Below are positions 1 through 10,792 of a DNA stretch of 57,626 nucleotides, in pieces. The notes below the pieces were generated by a model. That model was not told the origin of the DNA and did not search any database. It was given only the letters and a program-made list of their open reading frames with translations. Each line of letters opens with the position of its first letter. Position 1 is the first letter of the stretch. The DNA is from Mycobacterium sp. NAZ190054 (GTDB lineage Bacteria > Actinomycetota > Actinomycetes > Mycobacteriales > Mycobacteriaceae). Location: NCBI RefSeq assembly GCF_001545925.1, contig NZ_LMVQ01000334.1, forward strand, positions 1 through 57,626, written 5' to 3'. The position numbers and the translations under genes are program-made.

Positions 1-1121
1 GTGCGCTCGCCGATGTTGACGAACAGGGAGTCGTCGTCGATGTTGAGCGGCTCCAGACCGGCGAGCCGGGTGGCCACCGGGATGTCCGGCACCTTCCGCG
101 GCGGCTTACCCTCGACCACCTCGGCGATCTCGGCGATGTGCGCGGGCGTCGTCCCGCAGCAGCCACCGACCAGGTTGACGAAACCGGCCTCGGCGAACTC
201 GGCGACGTAGCCGGCCTGACGCTTCGGGGACTCGTCGTACTCGCCGAACGCGTTGGGCAGCCCGGCGTTCGGGTAGCAGGAGACGTAGGTGTCCGCGATC
301 CGCGCCAGCTCGGCGATGTAGGGCCTCATCTCCGGCGCGCCCAGGGCGCAGTTGAGGCCGACCGCGAGCGGCTTGGCGTGCCTGATCGAGTTCCAGAAGG
401 CTTCGGTGACCTGACCGGACAACGTCCGCCCGGACGCGTCGGTGATGGTGCCGGAGATGATCACCGGCCAGCGGCGTCCGCGGTCCTCGAACAGCGTCTC
501 GATGGCGAACACCGCGGCCTTGGCGTTCAGCGTGTCGAAGATCGTCTCGACGATGAGGAGGTCGGCCCCACCGTCGACCAGGCCCTTCGCCGCTTCGAGG
601 TAGGCGGCCACCAGCTCGTCGTAGGAGACGTTGCGGGCGCCAGGATCGTTGACGTCCGGCGAGATCGACGCGGTCCGTGTCGTGGGCCCCAGCGCGCCGG
701 CGACGTAACGGGGCTTCTCCGGGGTGCTGAACTCGTCGCAGGCCGCCCGCGCCAGGGCGGCGCCGGCGTAGTTCAGTTCGTAGCCGAACTCCTCCATGCC
801 GTAATCGGACAGCGAGACCGCGTTCGCGTTGAACGTGTTGGTCTCCAGGATGTCGGCGCCCGCCTCGAGGTACTCGCGGTGGATCGCCTCGATGATCTGC
901 GGCTGCGTCAGGTTGAGCAGGTCGTTGTTGCCGACCAGATCGCTCGGCCAGTCCTTGAACCGCTCGCCGCGGTATCCGGCCTCGTCGGGCCGGTCCCGCT
1001 GGATCGCCGTGCCCATGGCGCCGTCGATGACCAGGATCCGCCGGTCGAGGGCGGCCTCCAGTTCGGCGGTGCAGTCGGGGCGGATGTTCGGCGCGGAGGT
1101 GTTCGGCTCAGGGATGTTCAC
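1..1121 (-). CDS. metH: cobalamin-dependent methionine synthase, N-terminal part (truncated by window edge)
   Basis: Reverse-strand translation gives about 373 codons starting [17 protein letters not shown] and running off the left edge. The homocysteine-binding barrel is clear: [13 protein letters not shown] near the N-terminus, [31 protein letters not shown] and the zinc motif [11 protein letters not shown]. MetH transfers the methyl group of methyl-tetrahydrofolate to homocysteine through cobalamin in the cytoplasm. The pterin, B12 and activation domains lie outside the window. The GTG start at 1121 is preceded by GGAAGGA. No cobalamin riboswitch-like leader was recognised. Confidence 0.95.
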   Translation of the reverse strand, partial: MNIPEPNTSAPNIRPDCTAELEAALDRRILVIDGAMGTAIQRDRPDEAGYRGERFKDWPSDLVGNNDLLNLTQPQIIEAIHREYLEAGADILETNTFNANAVSLSDYGMEEFGYELNYAGAALARAACDEFSTPEKPRYVAGALGPTTRTASISPDVNDPGARNVSYDELVAAYLEAAKGLVDGGADLLIVETIFDTLNAKAAVFAIETLFEDRGRRWPVIISGTITDASGRTLSGQVTEAFWNSIRHAKPLAVGLNCALGAPEMRPYIAELARIADTYVSCYPNAGLPNAFGEYDESPKRQAGYVAEFAEAGFVNLVGGCCGTTPAHIAEIAEVVEGKPPRKVPDIPVATRLAGLEPLNIDDDSLFVNIGER

Positions 1122-1238
1122 GCACGTTCCTTCCGTAGTGGAAGGCGTCCTTGACTCTGCCGAGCGTGGCGGATACCAGGGGAAACGAGGCCCCGGGGTA
1201 GCCGTTGCAACGCCTCTCGACCGGCAAAGTCTACGTCG

Positions 1239-1506
1239 TCACCCGATCGACGTCTGGACGCCCAGCTCATCGCCGCGATCAAGCCCGACCCACTCGGCGA
1301 TCGCGGTGCCCACGAGCCACAGCTCGCGGATCTTGTCGGCGATGTCGTCGTCACCAAGGTTAACCAGAGTGCAGCCGAACGAATTTCGTATCCACGCCGT
1401 CGGCCGCCGGCGGCTGGGTTCCCATCGTGCCGTCGCCGACCAAGACGTGCGTCGACGAAACGTCGAGCACGTCGGTGTCGTACACGCGGTCGTCTGCGCC
1501 AGTCAC
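1239..1506 (-). pseudogene. possible frame-broken small gene between metH and the PAC2 gene
   Basis: On the reverse strand a GTG at 1506 opens a 48-codon frame (VTGADDRVYDTDVLDVSS...) with GC-rich third positions that stops at 1360. Immediately beyond, a different frame reads LGDDDIADKIRELWLVGTAI and ends at 1239, again with coding-like composition. The two halves together look like one short protein of about 90 residues broken by a frame change near 1360-1400. I do not recognise the family. It could instead be two unrelated short ORFs. The call rests only on composition and the plausible peptide sequence. Confidence 0.3.
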
Positions 1507-1575
1507 ACCGCCAGGGTAGTCGGGCAGACAAACGCGGGCGCGGGTCGATGCCCGTCATCGAGCCCGTACAGGGCT

Positions 1576-1581
1576 TACGCT
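1576..1581 (+). promoter_or_regulatory. -10 element for a leaderless PAC2 transcript
   Basis: TACGCT matches the mycobacterial TANNNT -10 hexamer and ends 6 nt before the GTG at 1588, which would put the transcript start on the start codon. No ribosome binding site is visible upstream, consistent with a leaderless mRNA. Confidence 0.45.
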
Positions 1582-1587
1582 GGCCTT

Positions 1588-2478
1588 GTGACCACCTCGG
1601 ATTTCAGCGGTCCGATGCGATCCGACCTGCCCGATCTTCGCGACACGATCGTCGTCGCGGCGTTCGAGGGCTGGAATGATGCCGGAGACGCGGCCAGCGA
1701 CGCGCTGGAGCACCTGGACGCGATCTGGGAGGCCGAGACCATCGTCGAGATCGACGACGAGTCGTATTACGACTACCAGGTCAACCGTCCGGTGATCCGC
1801 CAGGTCGACGGGGTCACCCGCGAACTGGTGTGGCCGTCGATGCGCATCTCGCACTGCCGTCCCCCCGGCAGTGACCGCGACATCGTGCTGATGCACGGGG
1901 TGGAACCGAACATGCGCTGGCGCACGTTCTGCGCGGAGTTACTGGCCGTCGCCGACAAGTTGAACGTGCAGACCGTCGTGATCCTGGGCGCGCTGCTGGC
2001 CGATACCCCGCACACCCGGCCGGTCCCGGTGTCGGGCGCGGCGTACTCCGCCGACTCGGCCAAGACGTTCGGGCTGGAGGAGACCCGGTACGAGGGGCCG
2101 ACGGGCATCGCCGGGGTGTTCCAGGACGCGTGCGTGCAGGCCGGCATCCCCGCGGTGACGTTCTGGGCCGCGGTGCCGCACTACGTGTCGCAGCCACCGA
2201 ACCCGAAAGCCACCGTCGCGCTGCTGCGCCGGGTCGAGGACGTGCTCGACATCGAAGTGCCGCTGGCGGACCTGCCCGCCCAGGCCGAGGAATGGGAGCA
2301 GGCCGTCACCGAGATGACCTCCGAGGACGACGAGATCGCCGAGTACGTGCAGTCGCTGGAGGAACGCGGCGACGCCGAGGTCGACATGAACGAGGCGCTC
2401 GGCAAGATCGACGGCGATGCGCTGGCCGCGGAGTTCGAGCGCTATCTGCGCCGTCGCGGCCCCGGCTTCCGCGGCTGA
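1588..2478 (+). CDS. PAC2 family protein (Rv2125-like)
   Basis: A 296-residue protein starting VTTSDFSGPMRSDLPDL. It matches the PAC2 family (proteasome assembly chaperone 2-like fold): IVVAAFEGWNDAGDAA near the N-terminus, DIVLMHGVEPNMRWRTF, VVILGALLADTPHTRPVPV and a C-terminal acidic helical tail. In M. tuberculosis the homologue also sits divergently beside metH. No catalytic activity is established for the family; a chaperone role is known only for distant eukaryotic and archaeal relatives. The GTG at 1588 was chosen because the frame upstream is antisense to metH and a -10 element lies just before it. Confidence 0.9.
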   Translation: MTTSDFSGPMRSDLPDLRDTIVVAAFEGWNDAGDAASDALEHLDAIWEAETIVEIDDESYYDYQVNRPVIRQVDGVTRELVWPSMRISHCRPPGSDRDIVLMHGVEPNMRWRTFCAELLAVADKLNVQTVVILGALLADTPHTRPVPVSGAAYSADSAKTFGLEETRYEGPTGIAGVFQDACVQAGIPAVTFWAAVPHYVSQPPNPKATVALLRRVEDVLDIEVPLADLPAQAEEWEQAVTEMTSEDDEIAEYVQSLEERGDAEVDMNEALGKIDGDALAAEFERYLRRRGPGFRG

Positions 2479-2513
2479 CGCTCGCCTCTTCCCCTACTCG
2501 CGAGGGTGCGCGC

Positions 2514-2948
2514 TTAGGCCTCGAGGTCCTGGGTGCGGGCGCCCATCGACCGGCCCAGCGCGGCGACCTCGGCGTCCATCCGTGGCAGCAGGTCCGGCAC
2601 GAACTTGAGGACCTGACGCTCGCCGACCGGCGTCGCGAGCAGGGGCTTGAGCCAGCGCAGCGCCCCGACCCAGCCGGGACAGTTGATCTGGCGGCTGCGC
2701 TTCTCGATGCCTTTGACGAACGCCGCCCCGCACGCCTCCACCGAGGTCGTCTTGTTCAGCGGGAACGGCAGCCGGCTCAGCATCTCGGTGAACGTCGGCA
2801 GGTCGGCCTTGGTGTCGCGCACGAGTGGGGTGTCGATCCAGGACATGTGCGCCGAGCCGACGGCGACGCCGCGGTAGCCGACCTCGAGCCGTAGCGCGTT
2901 GGCGAAGTGTTCGACAGCGGCCTTGGCGCTGTTGTACGGGGCCAGCCC
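2514..2948 (-). pseudogene. 3' remnant of a short-chain dehydrogenase (Rv2129c-like)
   Basis: Only the second half of an SDR remains. It reads from GLAPYNSAKAAVEHF (catalytic YxxxK) through VGSAHMSWIDTPLVRDTKAD to a C-terminus ending TQDLEA. The Rossmann glycine motif and the catalytic serine region are missing. Upstream in this frame the sequence is meaningless antisense-type translation. At about 2945 it abuts, out of frame, the N-terminal half of a PucR-type regulator. The simplest reading is one deletion that removed the 3' end of an upstream pucR gene and the 5' end of the SDR gene, both on this strand. Confidence 0.8.
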
Positions 2949-3992
2949 CGCGCGACCGCGACCCGCTCGCCGGCCAGCACGGTGTACACCGTGGCGTCGG
3001 CCAGCGCGCTGCGGGACGGGCGGGACCAGCCGAATCCCGCGGTGGCGCGCTCGAACATCTGCAGCAGCGCGGCGTGCCTGCTGTCGTCCTCGCCGGCCCG
3101 CAACGCGATGACACGCAGCGACGTGGGCGGCAGACCGAGCCGGCTGGCCAGTGTCGCGGCGTCCGCCGGGGACTCCAGCAGCCGGATCACCAGCTCCGAT
3201 TCGACCTGACGTTCCAGGTCGGCGCTGGCCCGCGAGCGCAGCAGGTGCAGCGCGACGGTGTGGGCGCCGTCGGCCAGCGCCCGTCGCCGTTCGCCGGTCA
3301 GCGGGTCCCCGCACGCCACCCACACCGACCCCAGCAGTTCCCGTCCGGCGCGCGCGGCCACCACCATCCGACCGGTCAGCCCGATGCCGGCGTCCCCCGG
3401 CACGAACACCGGATCGTCGGACACCGCCAGGTGCGCGAACACCCCGTGGGATTCGAACACCGCCCGCACCTGCGGCGGCGCCTGCCGCGCAAGGATCGTC
3501 GCCGCGCGGCACGGGTCGGCGTCCTGCTGTTCCCGGGAGAACGCCAGCACCTGGGATGCGCGGTCCTCGATGACGACCGCGCCGCCGACGGCGCCGGAGA
3601 GGCTGTCGGCGAGCGCGAACAGATCGGTCGGACCCCGTCCCGACTCGGTTTCGCGGCCCTCCATGACCAGGCCGTAGACGATCGCGGCGAACTCGCTCCA
3701 CGGCATCGCCGGGTCGAGGACGACGACCGCGACGCCGGCGGTGTGCAGGTCGGCGCCGGCGTCCGCGCAGCGGGTGAGCACGACGACGGAGCGGGCGGCC
3801 CGCGCCCACTGCAGCGCCTCGGTCTGCGAGGACGCTCCGACGGCGAGCAGCACGTCACCGGTCACCGTGCGGCCGTCGACCTGTTCGGGGAGCACGACAC
3901 TGCGCAGTTCGACGCGCCGGTCCGCCGAGCCGCCGTGCCAGCGCGCACCGTATCCGCCCAGGACGTTGATCAGCCGATCCAGCGTGATCATG
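2946..3992 (-). pseudogene. 5' remnant of a PucR/CdaR-type transcriptional regulator
   Basis: The ATG at 3992 begins MITLDRLINVLGGYGARWH. The protein keeps the PucR N-terminal purine-catabolism domain and the GGDEF-like central region (VESELVIRLLESPADAATLA, DATVYTVLAGERVAVARG). Family members continue into a C-terminal helix-turn-helix needed for DNA binding. Here that region is replaced by out-of-frame SDR sequence, and the frame runs on to a stop at 2777 (405 residues in all). The product would lack a DNA-binding domain. The gene is divergent from the tetR at 4043 with a 50-bp gap. Confidence 0.8.
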
Positions 3993-4029
3993 GTGCTTGA
4001 CGCTACGCCGGCACGCAGGCCTGCCCGGT

Positions 4030-4035
4030 TACCCT
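4030..4035 (+). promoter_or_regulatory. -10 element of the tetR-mfd-mazG unit
   Basis: TACCCT (TANNNT) ends 7 nt before the GTG at 4043, placing a leaderless start on the tetR start codon. Confidence 0.4.
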
Positions 4036-4042
4036 GTGACGC

Positions 4043-4696
4043 GTGGCTGTGTCCGACAAGCCGGGTGGTTCCGACACCTCCGTGCGCGCGCCGCGCGCCC
4101 GGATGACCGGCACCGAGCGGCGCCAGCAGTTGATCGAGATCGCCAAGTCGCTGTTCGCGGAACGCGGCTTCGACGGCACCTCGATCGAGGAGATCGCGCT
4201 GCGGGCCAACGTGTCCAAACCGGTGGTCTACGAACACTTCGGCGGCAAGGAGGGCCTCTACGCCGTCGTCGTCGACCGGGAGATGTCGGCGCTGCTCGAC
4301 GGCATCACGCGGTCACTGACCAACAACCGGTCCCGGGTACGGGTGGAACGGGTCGCGCTGGCGCTGCTGACCTACGTCGAGGAACACACCGACGGTTTCC
4401 GCATCCTGATCCGGGACTCACCGGCCAGCATCACCTCGGGCACCTACTCGACGCTGCTCAACGACGCGGTCAGCCAGGTCGCCTCGATCCTGGCCGGCGA
4501 CTTCTCCCGCCGCGGGCTCGATCCCGATCTGGCGCCGCTGTATGCGCAGGCGCTGGTGGGGTCGGTCTCGATGGCCGCGCAGTGGTGGCTGGATGTGCGG
4601 GAGCCCAAGAAAGAGGTCGTCGCCGCGCATCTGGTCAACCTGTGCTGGAACGGGCTGACCCATCTCGAATCGGACCCGGCGCTGCACCAGGAGTGA
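4043..4696 (+). CDS. TetR family regulator upstream of mfd (Rv1019-like)
   Basis: A 217-residue TetR protein. An N-terminal helix-turn-helix lies at about residues 25-70 (RRQQLIEIAKSLFAERGF ... GTSIEEIALRANVSKPVVYEHF), followed by an all-helical ligand/dimer domain. The position directly upstream of mfd and mazG matches Rv1019-Rv1021 of M. tuberculosis, where the regulator is co-transcribed with the repair genes and autoregulatory. The gap to mfd is about 60 bp and contains another candidate -10 (TACGAT, 4745-4750), so mfd may also be transcribed separately. The effector is unknown. Confidence 0.9.
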   Translation: MAVSDKPGGSDTSVRAPRARMTGTERRQQLIEIAKSLFAERGFDGTSIEEIALRANVSKPVVYEHFGGKEGLYAVVVDREMSALLDGITRSLTNNRSRVRVERVALALLTYVEEHTDGFRILIRDSPASITSGTYSTLLNDAVSQVASILAGDFSRRGLDPDLAPLYAQALVGSVSMAAQWWLDVREPKKEVVAAHLVNLCWNGLTHLESDPALHQE

Positions 4697-4759
4697 CCGC
4701 CCGGGCGCCGCGGTGCCCGACGTCGGGGACCGCCGGTGAGTGCCTACGATGGAGTCATC

Positions 4760-7700
4760 ATGACCGTATCGGGGACCCTCCATGTCCACACCCCGATCGC
4801 GGGCCTCGTCGACCTGGCACTGCGTGATCCCTGCCTGCAGGAGATCTCCCGTCGCGCCGCCGACCGGCCCGCCGATCTCCAGCTCGTCGGCCCGGCCGGC
4901 GCCCGCGTGTTCGTCGCATCCGCGCTCGCCCGGTCGGGTCCGCTGCTGGTCGTCACCGCCACCGGCCGGGAGGCCGACGACCTGACCACCGAGCTGCACG
5001 GGGTGTTCGGCGACGCGGTGGCGCTGTTCCCGTCGTGGGAGACGTTGCCGCACGAGCGGCTCTCACCCGGGGTGGACACCGTCGGCGCCCGCATGATGTT
5101 GCTGCGCCGTCTCACCCACCCCGACGACGCGCGGCTGGGGCCGCCGCTGCGGATCGTGGTCACCACCGCCCGGTCGCTGTTGCAGCCGATGGCCCCCGAC
5201 CTGGCCCGGGTCGATCCGGTCACGCTCACCGTGGGCGGTGAGGCGGACTTCGACGCGACGGTCGCGCGTCTGGTCGACCTGGCCTACACCCGCGTGGACA
5301 TGGTCGGCAAGCGCGGCGAATTCGCGGTCCGCGGAGGCATTCTCGACGTCTTCCCGCCGACGGCCGAACACCCGGTGCGTATCGAGTTCTGGGGTGACGA
5401 GGTTTCCGAGATGCGGATGTTCTCGGTCGCCGACCAGCGTTCGATCCCGGAGATCGAGATCGACACGATGATCGCGGTGCCGTGCCGGGAACTGCTGCTG
5501 ACCGCCGATGTGCGGGAGCGCGCCGCGGCGCTGTCGGCGGAGCATCCGGTCAAGGAGAACAGCGTGCCGGGCAGCGTGCCCGAGATGCTGGCCCGGCTGG
5601 CCGAGGGCATTCCGGTCGACGGCATGGAGGCGCTGCTTCCGTTGTTGCGCCCCAGCGACTTCGCGACGTTGCCCGACCATCTGCCCGCGGGCACCCCAAT
5701 GCTGGTGTGCGATCCGGAGAAGGTCCGCACCCGCGCCGCCGACCTGATCAAGACGGGGCGCGAGTTCCTGGAGGCGTCGTGGTCGACCGCGGCGGTCGGC
5801 GGGGACGTGCCCATCGACATCGAGGCGCTCGGCGCGTCCGGCTACGTCGGCTATGACGACGCCCGCGACGCGGCGCGCGCCGGCGGACATCCGTGGTGGA
5901 CGCTGAGCCAGCTCGACAGCGGTTCCGGGGAATCGGTCGCGGTCGACATCCGGCCGGCGCCGTCGGCGCGGGGTAAACAGCACAACCTCGAAGAGATCTT
6001 CGCGATGCTGCGCGCCCACGTCGCCACCGGCGGCTACGGGGCGGTGGTCACCCCCGGCAGCGGCACCTGCAAGCGCGTCGTCGAGCAGTTGTCCGAAACC
6101 GACACGCCCGCAGCGGTTCTGGAGCCGGGTGAGGAACCCAAGGCGGGTGTGGTCGGGGTGATCAAGGGCCCGCTGCACGACGGGGTGGTGCTGCCCGGCG
6201 CCAACCTGGTGGTGATCACCGAGACCGACCTGACCGGCAACCGCGCGTCGGCCACCGAGGGCAAGAAGCTCGCGGCCAAGCGCCGCAACGTCGTCGACCC
6301 GCTGGCGCTGACCGCCGGCGACCTCGTCGTCCACGACCAGCACGGGATCGGTCGCTTCGTCGAGATGACCGAGCGGGTGGTCGGCGGCGCGCGCCGCGAG
6401 TACCTGGTGCTGGAGTACGCATCGGGGCGCAGGGGCGCCGGAAAAGACGGTACCGACAAGCTGTATGTGCCGATGGACTCGCTGGACCAGCTGTCGCGCT
6501 ACGTCGGCGGCGAGGCGCCCACGCTGAGCCGGCTCGGCGGCAGCGACTGGGCCAACACGAAGACCAAGGCGCGCCGCGCGGTGCGCGAGATCGCCGCCGA
6601 GCTGGTCGCGCTCTACGCCAAGCGGCAGGCCTCGCCAGGGCACGCGTTCGCCCCGGACACGCCGTGGCAGACCGAGATGGAGGACGCGTTCGGGTTCACC
6701 GAGACCGTCGACCAGCTCACCGCGATCACCGAGGTGAAGTCCGACATGGAGAAGCCGGTCCCGATGGACCGGGTGATCTGTGGCGACGTCGGCTACGGCA
6801 AGACCGAGATCGCGGTGCGGGCGGCGTTCAAGGCGGTCCAGGACGGCAAGCAGGTCGCGGTGCTGGTGCCGACCACGCTGCTGGCCGACCAGCACCTGCA
6901 GACGTTCACCGCGCGGATGACCGGCTTCCCGGTCACCGTCAAAGGCCTGTCGCGGTTCACCGACCCGGCCGAGTCCCGCGCCACCGTCGAGGGCATGAAG
7001 GACGGGTCGGTCGACATCGTGATCGGCACCCACCGGCTGCTGCAGACCGGTGTGACGTGGAAGGACCTCGGCCTGGTCATCGTCGACGAGGAGCAGCGCT
7101 TCGGCGTCGAACACAAGGAGCACATCAAGTCGATGCGCACCCACGTCGACGTGCTGACCATGAGCGCCACCCCGATCCCGCGCACGCTGGAGATGAGCCT
7201 GGCCGGCATCCGCGAGATGTCGACCATCCTGACCCCGCCCGAAGAGCGCTACCCGGTGCTCACCTACGTCGGCCCGCACGACGACAAGCAGGTCGCCGCC
7301 GCGCTGCGCCGCGAGATGCTGCGCGACGGGCAGGCGTTCTACATCCACAACCGGGTGCGCACCATCGACTCCGCCGCGGCCAAGGTGCGGCAGCTGGTGC
7401 CCGAGGCCCGCGTGGTGGTCGCCCACGGTCAGATGCCCGAGGAGCAGCTGGAGAAGACGGTCGAAGGCTTCTGGAACCGCGAGTTCGACATCCTGGTCTG
7501 CACCACGATCGTCGAGACGGGCCTGGACATCTCGAACGCCAACACGCTGATCGTGGAGCGGGCCGACACCTTCGGCCTGTCGCAGCTGCACCAGTTGCGC
7601 GGCCGGGTGGGCCGGTCCCGCGAACGGGGTTACGCCTACTTCCTGTATCCGCCCGAGGTTCCGCTGACCGAGACGGCCTACGACCGGTTGGCGACCATCG

Positions 7701-8407
7701 CGCAGAACAACGAGCTGGGCGCGGGCATGGCCGTGGCGATGAAGGACCTGGAGATCCGCGGCGCCGGAAACGTGTTGGGCGCCGAGCAGTCCGGGCACGT
7801 CGCCGGGGTGGGCTTCGACCTGTACGTGCGCCTGGTCGGCGAGGCCGTCGAAGCGTACCGGGCCGCCGCGGACGGGAAAACCGTTGCCACACCGGAAGAA
7901 CCGAAGGACGTCCGGATCGACCTGCCGGTCGATGCGCACCTGCCGCCGGACTACATCGGCAGCGACCGGCTGCGGTTGGAGGCCTACCGCCGGCTGGCCG
8001 CGGCACCCGACGACGCCGCCGTCGACGCGGTGGTCGACGAGCTCGTCGACCGGTACGGGCCGCTGCCCGAGCCGGCCCTGCGGCTGGTCGCGGTCGCACG
8101 GCTGCGGCTGTTGGCGCGCAGGCACGGGATCACCGAGATGGGCGCCCCGTCGGCGTCGACGTTGCGGATCGCGCCGCTGACGCTGCCGGACTCCGCGCAG
8201 CTGCGGCTCAAGCGCCTCTACTCGGGTGCGAACTACCGCGCCACCACCTCCACGGTGCAGGTGCCGATCCCGCGCGCGGGCAGCGGGGTGGGGGCTCCGC
8301 GGATCCGCGACCTGGAGCTGGTCGCGTTCGTCGCGGGATTGTTGCTGGCCATCGACGGGAAACCGGACGAGGAAGTTGATATAACCAAGTTCGGAGGTGG
8401 CTCATGA
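4760..8407 (+). CDS. mfd: transcription-repair coupling factor Mfd
   Basis: A 1215-residue cytoplasmic ATPase that removes RNA polymerase stalled at lesions and recruits UvrA. Visible in order: a UvrB-like N-terminal module (residues 1 to about 350), a CarD-like RNA polymerase interaction domain around 500-580 ([17 protein letters not shown]), a RecG-like translocase with Walker [10 protein letters not shown] at about 675-683 and the DEEQ box at about 776-779, then [17 protein letters not shown] and a C-terminal D7 domain. The ATG at 4760 matches the family N-terminus ([12 protein letters not shown] follows). A GTG at 4736 in frame would add eight residues but is less likely. Overlaps mazG by ATGA. 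Confidence 0.97.
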   Translation: MTVSGTLHVHTPIAGLVDLALRDPCLQEISRRAADRPADLQLVGPAGARVFVASALARSGPLLVVTATGREADDLTTELHGVFGDAVALFPSWETLPHERLSPGVDTVGARMMLLRRLTHPDDARLGPPLRIVVTTARSLLQPMAPDLARVDPVTLTVGGEADFDATVARLVDLAYTRVDMVGKRGEFAVRGGILDVFPPTAEHPVRIEFWGDEVSEMRMFSVADQRSIPEIEIDTMIAVPCRELLLTADVRERAAALSAEHPVKENSVPGSVPEMLARLAEGIPVDGMEALLPLLRPSDFATLPDHLPAGTPMLVCDPEKVRTRAADLIKTGREFLEASWSTAAVGGDVPIDIEALGASGYVGYDDARDAARAGGHPWWTLSQLDSGSGESVAVDIRPAPSARGKQHNLEEIFAMLRAHVATGGYGAVVTPGSGTCKRVVEQLSETDTPAAVLEPGEEPKAGVVGVIKGPLHDGVVLPGANLVVITETDLTGNRASATEGKKLAAKRRNVVDPLALTAGDLVVHDQHGIGRFVEMTERVVGGARREYLVLEYASGRRGAGKDGTDKLYVPMDSLDQLSRYVGGEAPTLSRLGGSDWANTKTKARRAVREIAAELVALYAKRQASPGHAFAPDTPWQTEMEDAFGFTETVDQLTAITEVKSDMEKPVPMDRVICGDVGYGKTEIAVRAAFKAVQDGKQVAVLVPTTLLADQHLQTFTARMTGFPVTVKGLSRFTDPAESRATVEGMKDGSVDIVIGTHRLLQTGVTWKDLGLVIVDEEQRFGVEHKEHIKSMRTHVDVLTMSATPIPRTLEMSLAGIREMSTILTPPEERYPVLTYVGPHDDKQVAAALRREMLRDGQAFYIHNRVRTIDSAAAKVRQLVPEARVVVAHGQMPEEQLEKTVEGFWNREFDILVCTTIVETGLDISNANTLIVERADTFGLSQLHQLRGRVGRSRERGYAYFLYPPEVPLTETAYDRLATIAQNNELGAGMAVAMKDLEIRGAGNVLGAEQSGHVAGVGFDLYVRLVGEAVEAYRAAADGKTVATPEEPKDVRIDLPVDAHLPPDYIGSDRLRLEAYRRLAAAPDDAAVDAVVDELVDRYGPLPEPALRLVAVARLRLLARRHGITEMGAPSASTLRIAPLTLPDSAQLRLKRLYSGANYRATTSTVQVPIPRAGSGVGAPRIRDLELVAFVAGLLLAIDGKPDEEVDITKFGGGS

Positions 8408-9405
8408 CGGTCGTCCTGGTGGACCCGCGGCGTCCGTCACTGATACCCATCGAGGCGATCGGACTGCTCAGCGGTGACGTCCAGTACACCGAGGAGATGC
8501 CGATCAAGGTGCCGTGGTCGCTGCCGTCGGCGCGGCCGGCCTACGACGGGGAGCACGCGGAGGTGCTGCTGTCGTCGGATCCCGAGCATCCGTCGGTGAC
8601 CGCGCGCGTCGCGGCGGGGGAGAAGGTGATCTCCGCACCCGAGCCGCAGTCCGGTGAGCGTCTGGTCGACGCCGTCGCGCTGATGGACAAGCTGCGTACC
8701 GCCGGGCCGTGGGAGAGCCAGCAGACCCACGACTCGCTGCGGCGGTACCTGCTGGAGGAGACCTACGAACTGTTCGACGCCGTCCACGGCGGGGATCTGA
8801 CCGAACTGCGCGACGAACTCGGCGACGTGCTGCTGCAGGTGCTGTTCCACGCCCGCATCGCCGAGGACGCGCCCGAGCATGCATTCGACATCGACGATGT
8901 CGCCGACGCGCTGGTCCGCAAACTCGGCAACAGGGTGCCCGCAGTGCTTGCCGGAGAATCCATTTCGTTGGAGGATCAGCTGGCGCAGTGGGAGCAGCGC
9001 AAAGCCCTCGAGGGCTCGGCGCGCCAGTCGGTCATGGACGGCATCCCCACCGCGCAGCCCGCACTGGCGCTGGCGCAGAAGGTGCTGGCCCGCGCCGAGA
9101 CGGGCGGAGTCCCGGCCGACCTGCTGCCCGCGGAGATCACCACGGTGGCTGTGTCCGCTGAGGTTGACGCCGAGAATGCTTTGCGCTCAGCGGTTTTGGA
9201 GTTCATGGCCGACGTGCGTATCGCCGAGCGGGCGGTGAAGGCGGCGCGGCGCAGCGCCGATGTGGCCGAGGAACTCGACGACAACCCGGCCGGGGTCATC
9301 TCGGCCGAGGAGTGGCGGACGCACTGGCCGGGGACCGATGCCGACTCGGCGGATGACGCCGAAGCGTCGGAACCCCGGGACGAGGTCGCCGAACCCGACG
9401 GGTGA
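8404..9405 (+). CDS. mazG: nucleoside triphosphate pyrophosphohydrolase MazG
   Basis: A 333-residue MazG that hydrolyses (d)NTPs to NMP and pyrophosphate and sanitises the nucleotide pool, including oxidised dCTP in mycobacteria. The catalytic all-alpha domain is visible: [11 protein letters not shown] (EExxE at residues 118-122) and [17 protein letters not shown] (ExxD at 138-141), followed by [11 protein letters not shown] and a QWEQRK segment. A mycobacterial N-terminal extension precedes the domain and an acidic tail ([17 protein letters not shown]) ends it. Translationally coupled to mfd by a 4-nt overlap. Confidence 0.95.
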   Translation: MTVVLVDPRRPSLIPIEAIGLLSGDVQYTEEMPIKVPWSLPSARPAYDGEHAEVLLSSDPEHPSVTARVAAGEKVISAPEPQSGERLVDAVALMDKLRTAGPWESQQTHDSLRRYLLEETYELFDAVHGGDLTELRDELGDVLLQVLFHARIAEDAPEHAFDIDDVADALVRKLGNRVPAVLAGESISLEDQLAQWEQRKALEGSARQSVMDGIPTAQPALALAQKVLARAETGGVPADLLPAEITTVAVSAEVDAENALRSAVLEFMADVRIAERAVKAARRSADVAEELDDNPAGVISAEEWRTHWPGTDADSADDAEASEPRDEVAEPDG

Positions 9406-9416
9406 GAAATCCCGGG

Positions 9417-9469
9417 TTGCGTAACCACACGGCGATTTCGGGGCCCGTTTCCGCCCTGCCGTTACGCAA
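9417..9469. terminator. hairpin between convergent mazG and efeB
   Basis: Arms ttgcgtaac (9417-9425) and gttacgcaa (9461-9469) flank a GC-rich loop in the 70-bp gap between the convergent genes. It fits a bidirectional terminator without a strong U-tract, as is usual in mycobacteria. Confidence 0.5.
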
Positions 9470-9475
9470 ATCGGC

Positions 9476-10792
9476 TCAGTCGAACAGCGTGGAACCCCAG
9501 AACGTCGAGGTGTCGCCCTCGGGAATGCCTGGTGGGCAGGCGAACACCGCTGAGCTGGTCGGTGTGACGTACTCGTTCATCGCGTCCTGCCGTGAGATCG
9601 CGTTCTGCATCGGCACGAACTGCGTGACCGGGTTGCGCACGAACGCGATGAAGAACAATCCCGCATCGAGATGGCCGAAACCGTCCGACCCGTCGGTGAA
9701 GTTGTAACCGCGGCGCAGGATCTCGATCCCGCCGAGATGCTCCGGCGAGGCCAGCCGGACGTGGGCCAGCGGGTCGATCAGCGGCTCGTCCTCGTCGTCG
9801 GTCAGGTCGAAGTTCAGTTCTTCGAACTCGTCGGTCAGCCCCATCGGGGCGCCGCTGCCCTTCTGCCTGCCGATGACGCGCTCCTGCTCCAGCAGCGTGG
9901 TGCGGTCCCACTGCTCGATGCGCATCCTGATCCGCCGCGCCACCAGATACGTGCCACCGGTCAACCATGCCGGGCCGTCACCGTCGGCGACCCAGACGAA
10001 CCTGTCCAGCTTGTCCGTCTCGTCCGAGCGCAGGTTCGCCGTTCCGTCTTTGAACCCGAACAGGTTTCGCGGCGTGGTCTGCTCCCGCGTGGTCGACGAC
10101 GTGCGGCCGAACCCCAGCTGCGAGTAGCGCACCGCGACGGTGCCGAAACCGATCCGGGCCAGGTTGCGGATCGCGTGGACGGCCACCTGCGGGTCGTTGG
10201 CGCAGGCCTGCACCACGATGTCGCCACCGCTGCGGGCCGGGTCGATCTTCTCGTTCGGGAACTTCGGCAGGTCGACGAGTTCGGCCGGCTTCCTGTCGGC
10301 GATGCCGAACCGGTCGACGCCGTCCTTGACGAAGAACGACGGCCCGAACCCGATGGTGAGTGTCAGCTGTGACGCCGGCAGGCCCAGGGCCTCGCCGGTG
10401 TCCGACGGCGGCGAGTACGGGTTCTGGCCGGTGGCCCCGTTCGGGAACGCCTCCTCGCCCTGGGTCATCCGCTCGGCCATCTCGGTCCAGTCGGCGAGCA
10501 TCTTGACCACGTCGTCCCGGCGCTTCGTGGTCACGTCGAACGTGGCGAAGTGCATCCGGTCCTGGGCTTCGGTGACGATGCCGGCCTGGTGCCCGCCGCG
10601 GAACGGCACCGCGGTGTTCAGGTGGTTCGGAGGCTGGGCCGCCGACGCCCGGCCGGCCAGCGCTCCCGCCCCGGCCGCCCCGACCACCGCGGCCGTCACC
10701 CCTGCGGCGCCGAACAGCTTGCGCCGGCTCAGCCCCGACCGTTGCGGATCAGGCCGGGGCTCGGCGTCGTGACTACTGGGGTGCGATGACAC
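9476..10792 (-). CDS. efeB: EfeB-type Dyp peroxidase (deferrochelatase), Tat-exported
   Basis: A 438-residue DyP-type haem peroxidase. The N-terminus carries a twin-arginine signal (SRRKLFGAAGVTAAVV at about 22-37, then an Ala-rich stretch ending GRASAAQ). The haem-pocket motif GFKDGTANL and the C-terminal LFFIAFVRNPVTQFVPMQ segment are diagnostic. Last gene of the efeUOB operon; its ATG lies inside the end of efeO (20-nt overlap). EfeB acts outside the membrane in iron uptake, either oxidising Fe2+ or releasing iron from haem; which of the two applies here cannot be read from sequence. Confidence 0.93.
   Translation of the reverse strand: MSSHPSSHDAEPRPDPQRSGLSRRKLFGAAGVTAAVVGAAGAGALAGRASAAQPPNHLNTAVPFRGGHQAGIVTEAQDRMHFATFDVTTKRRDDVVKMLADWTEMAERMTQGEEAFPNGATGQNPYSPPSDTGEALGLPASQLTLTIGFGPSFFVKDGVDRFGIADRKPAELVDLPKFPNEKIDPARSGGDIVVQACANDPQVAVHAIRNLARIGFGTVAVRYSQLGFGRTSSTTREQTTPRNLFGFKDGTANLRSDETDKLDRFVWVADGDGPAWLTGGTYLVARRIRMRIEQWDRTTLLEQERVIGRQKGSGAPMGLTDEFEELNFDLTDDEDEPLIDPLAHVRLASPEHLGGIEILRRGYNFTDGSDGFGHLDAGLFFIAFVRNPVTQFVPMQNAISRQDAMNEYVTPTSSAVFACPPGIPEGDTSTFWGSTLFD

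Noticed and set aside
1122..1240. Cobalamin or SAM riboswitch upstream of metH
   Set aside because: No B12-box-like or SAM-riboswitch-like conserved segment was recognised, and mycobacterial B12 riboswitches are known at metE rather than metH.
5063..8125. Long open frame of about 1000 codons on the minus strand opposite mfd
   Set aside because: High-GC antisense shadow: no domain motifs, low-complexity composition, and mfd on the plus strand is unmistakable.
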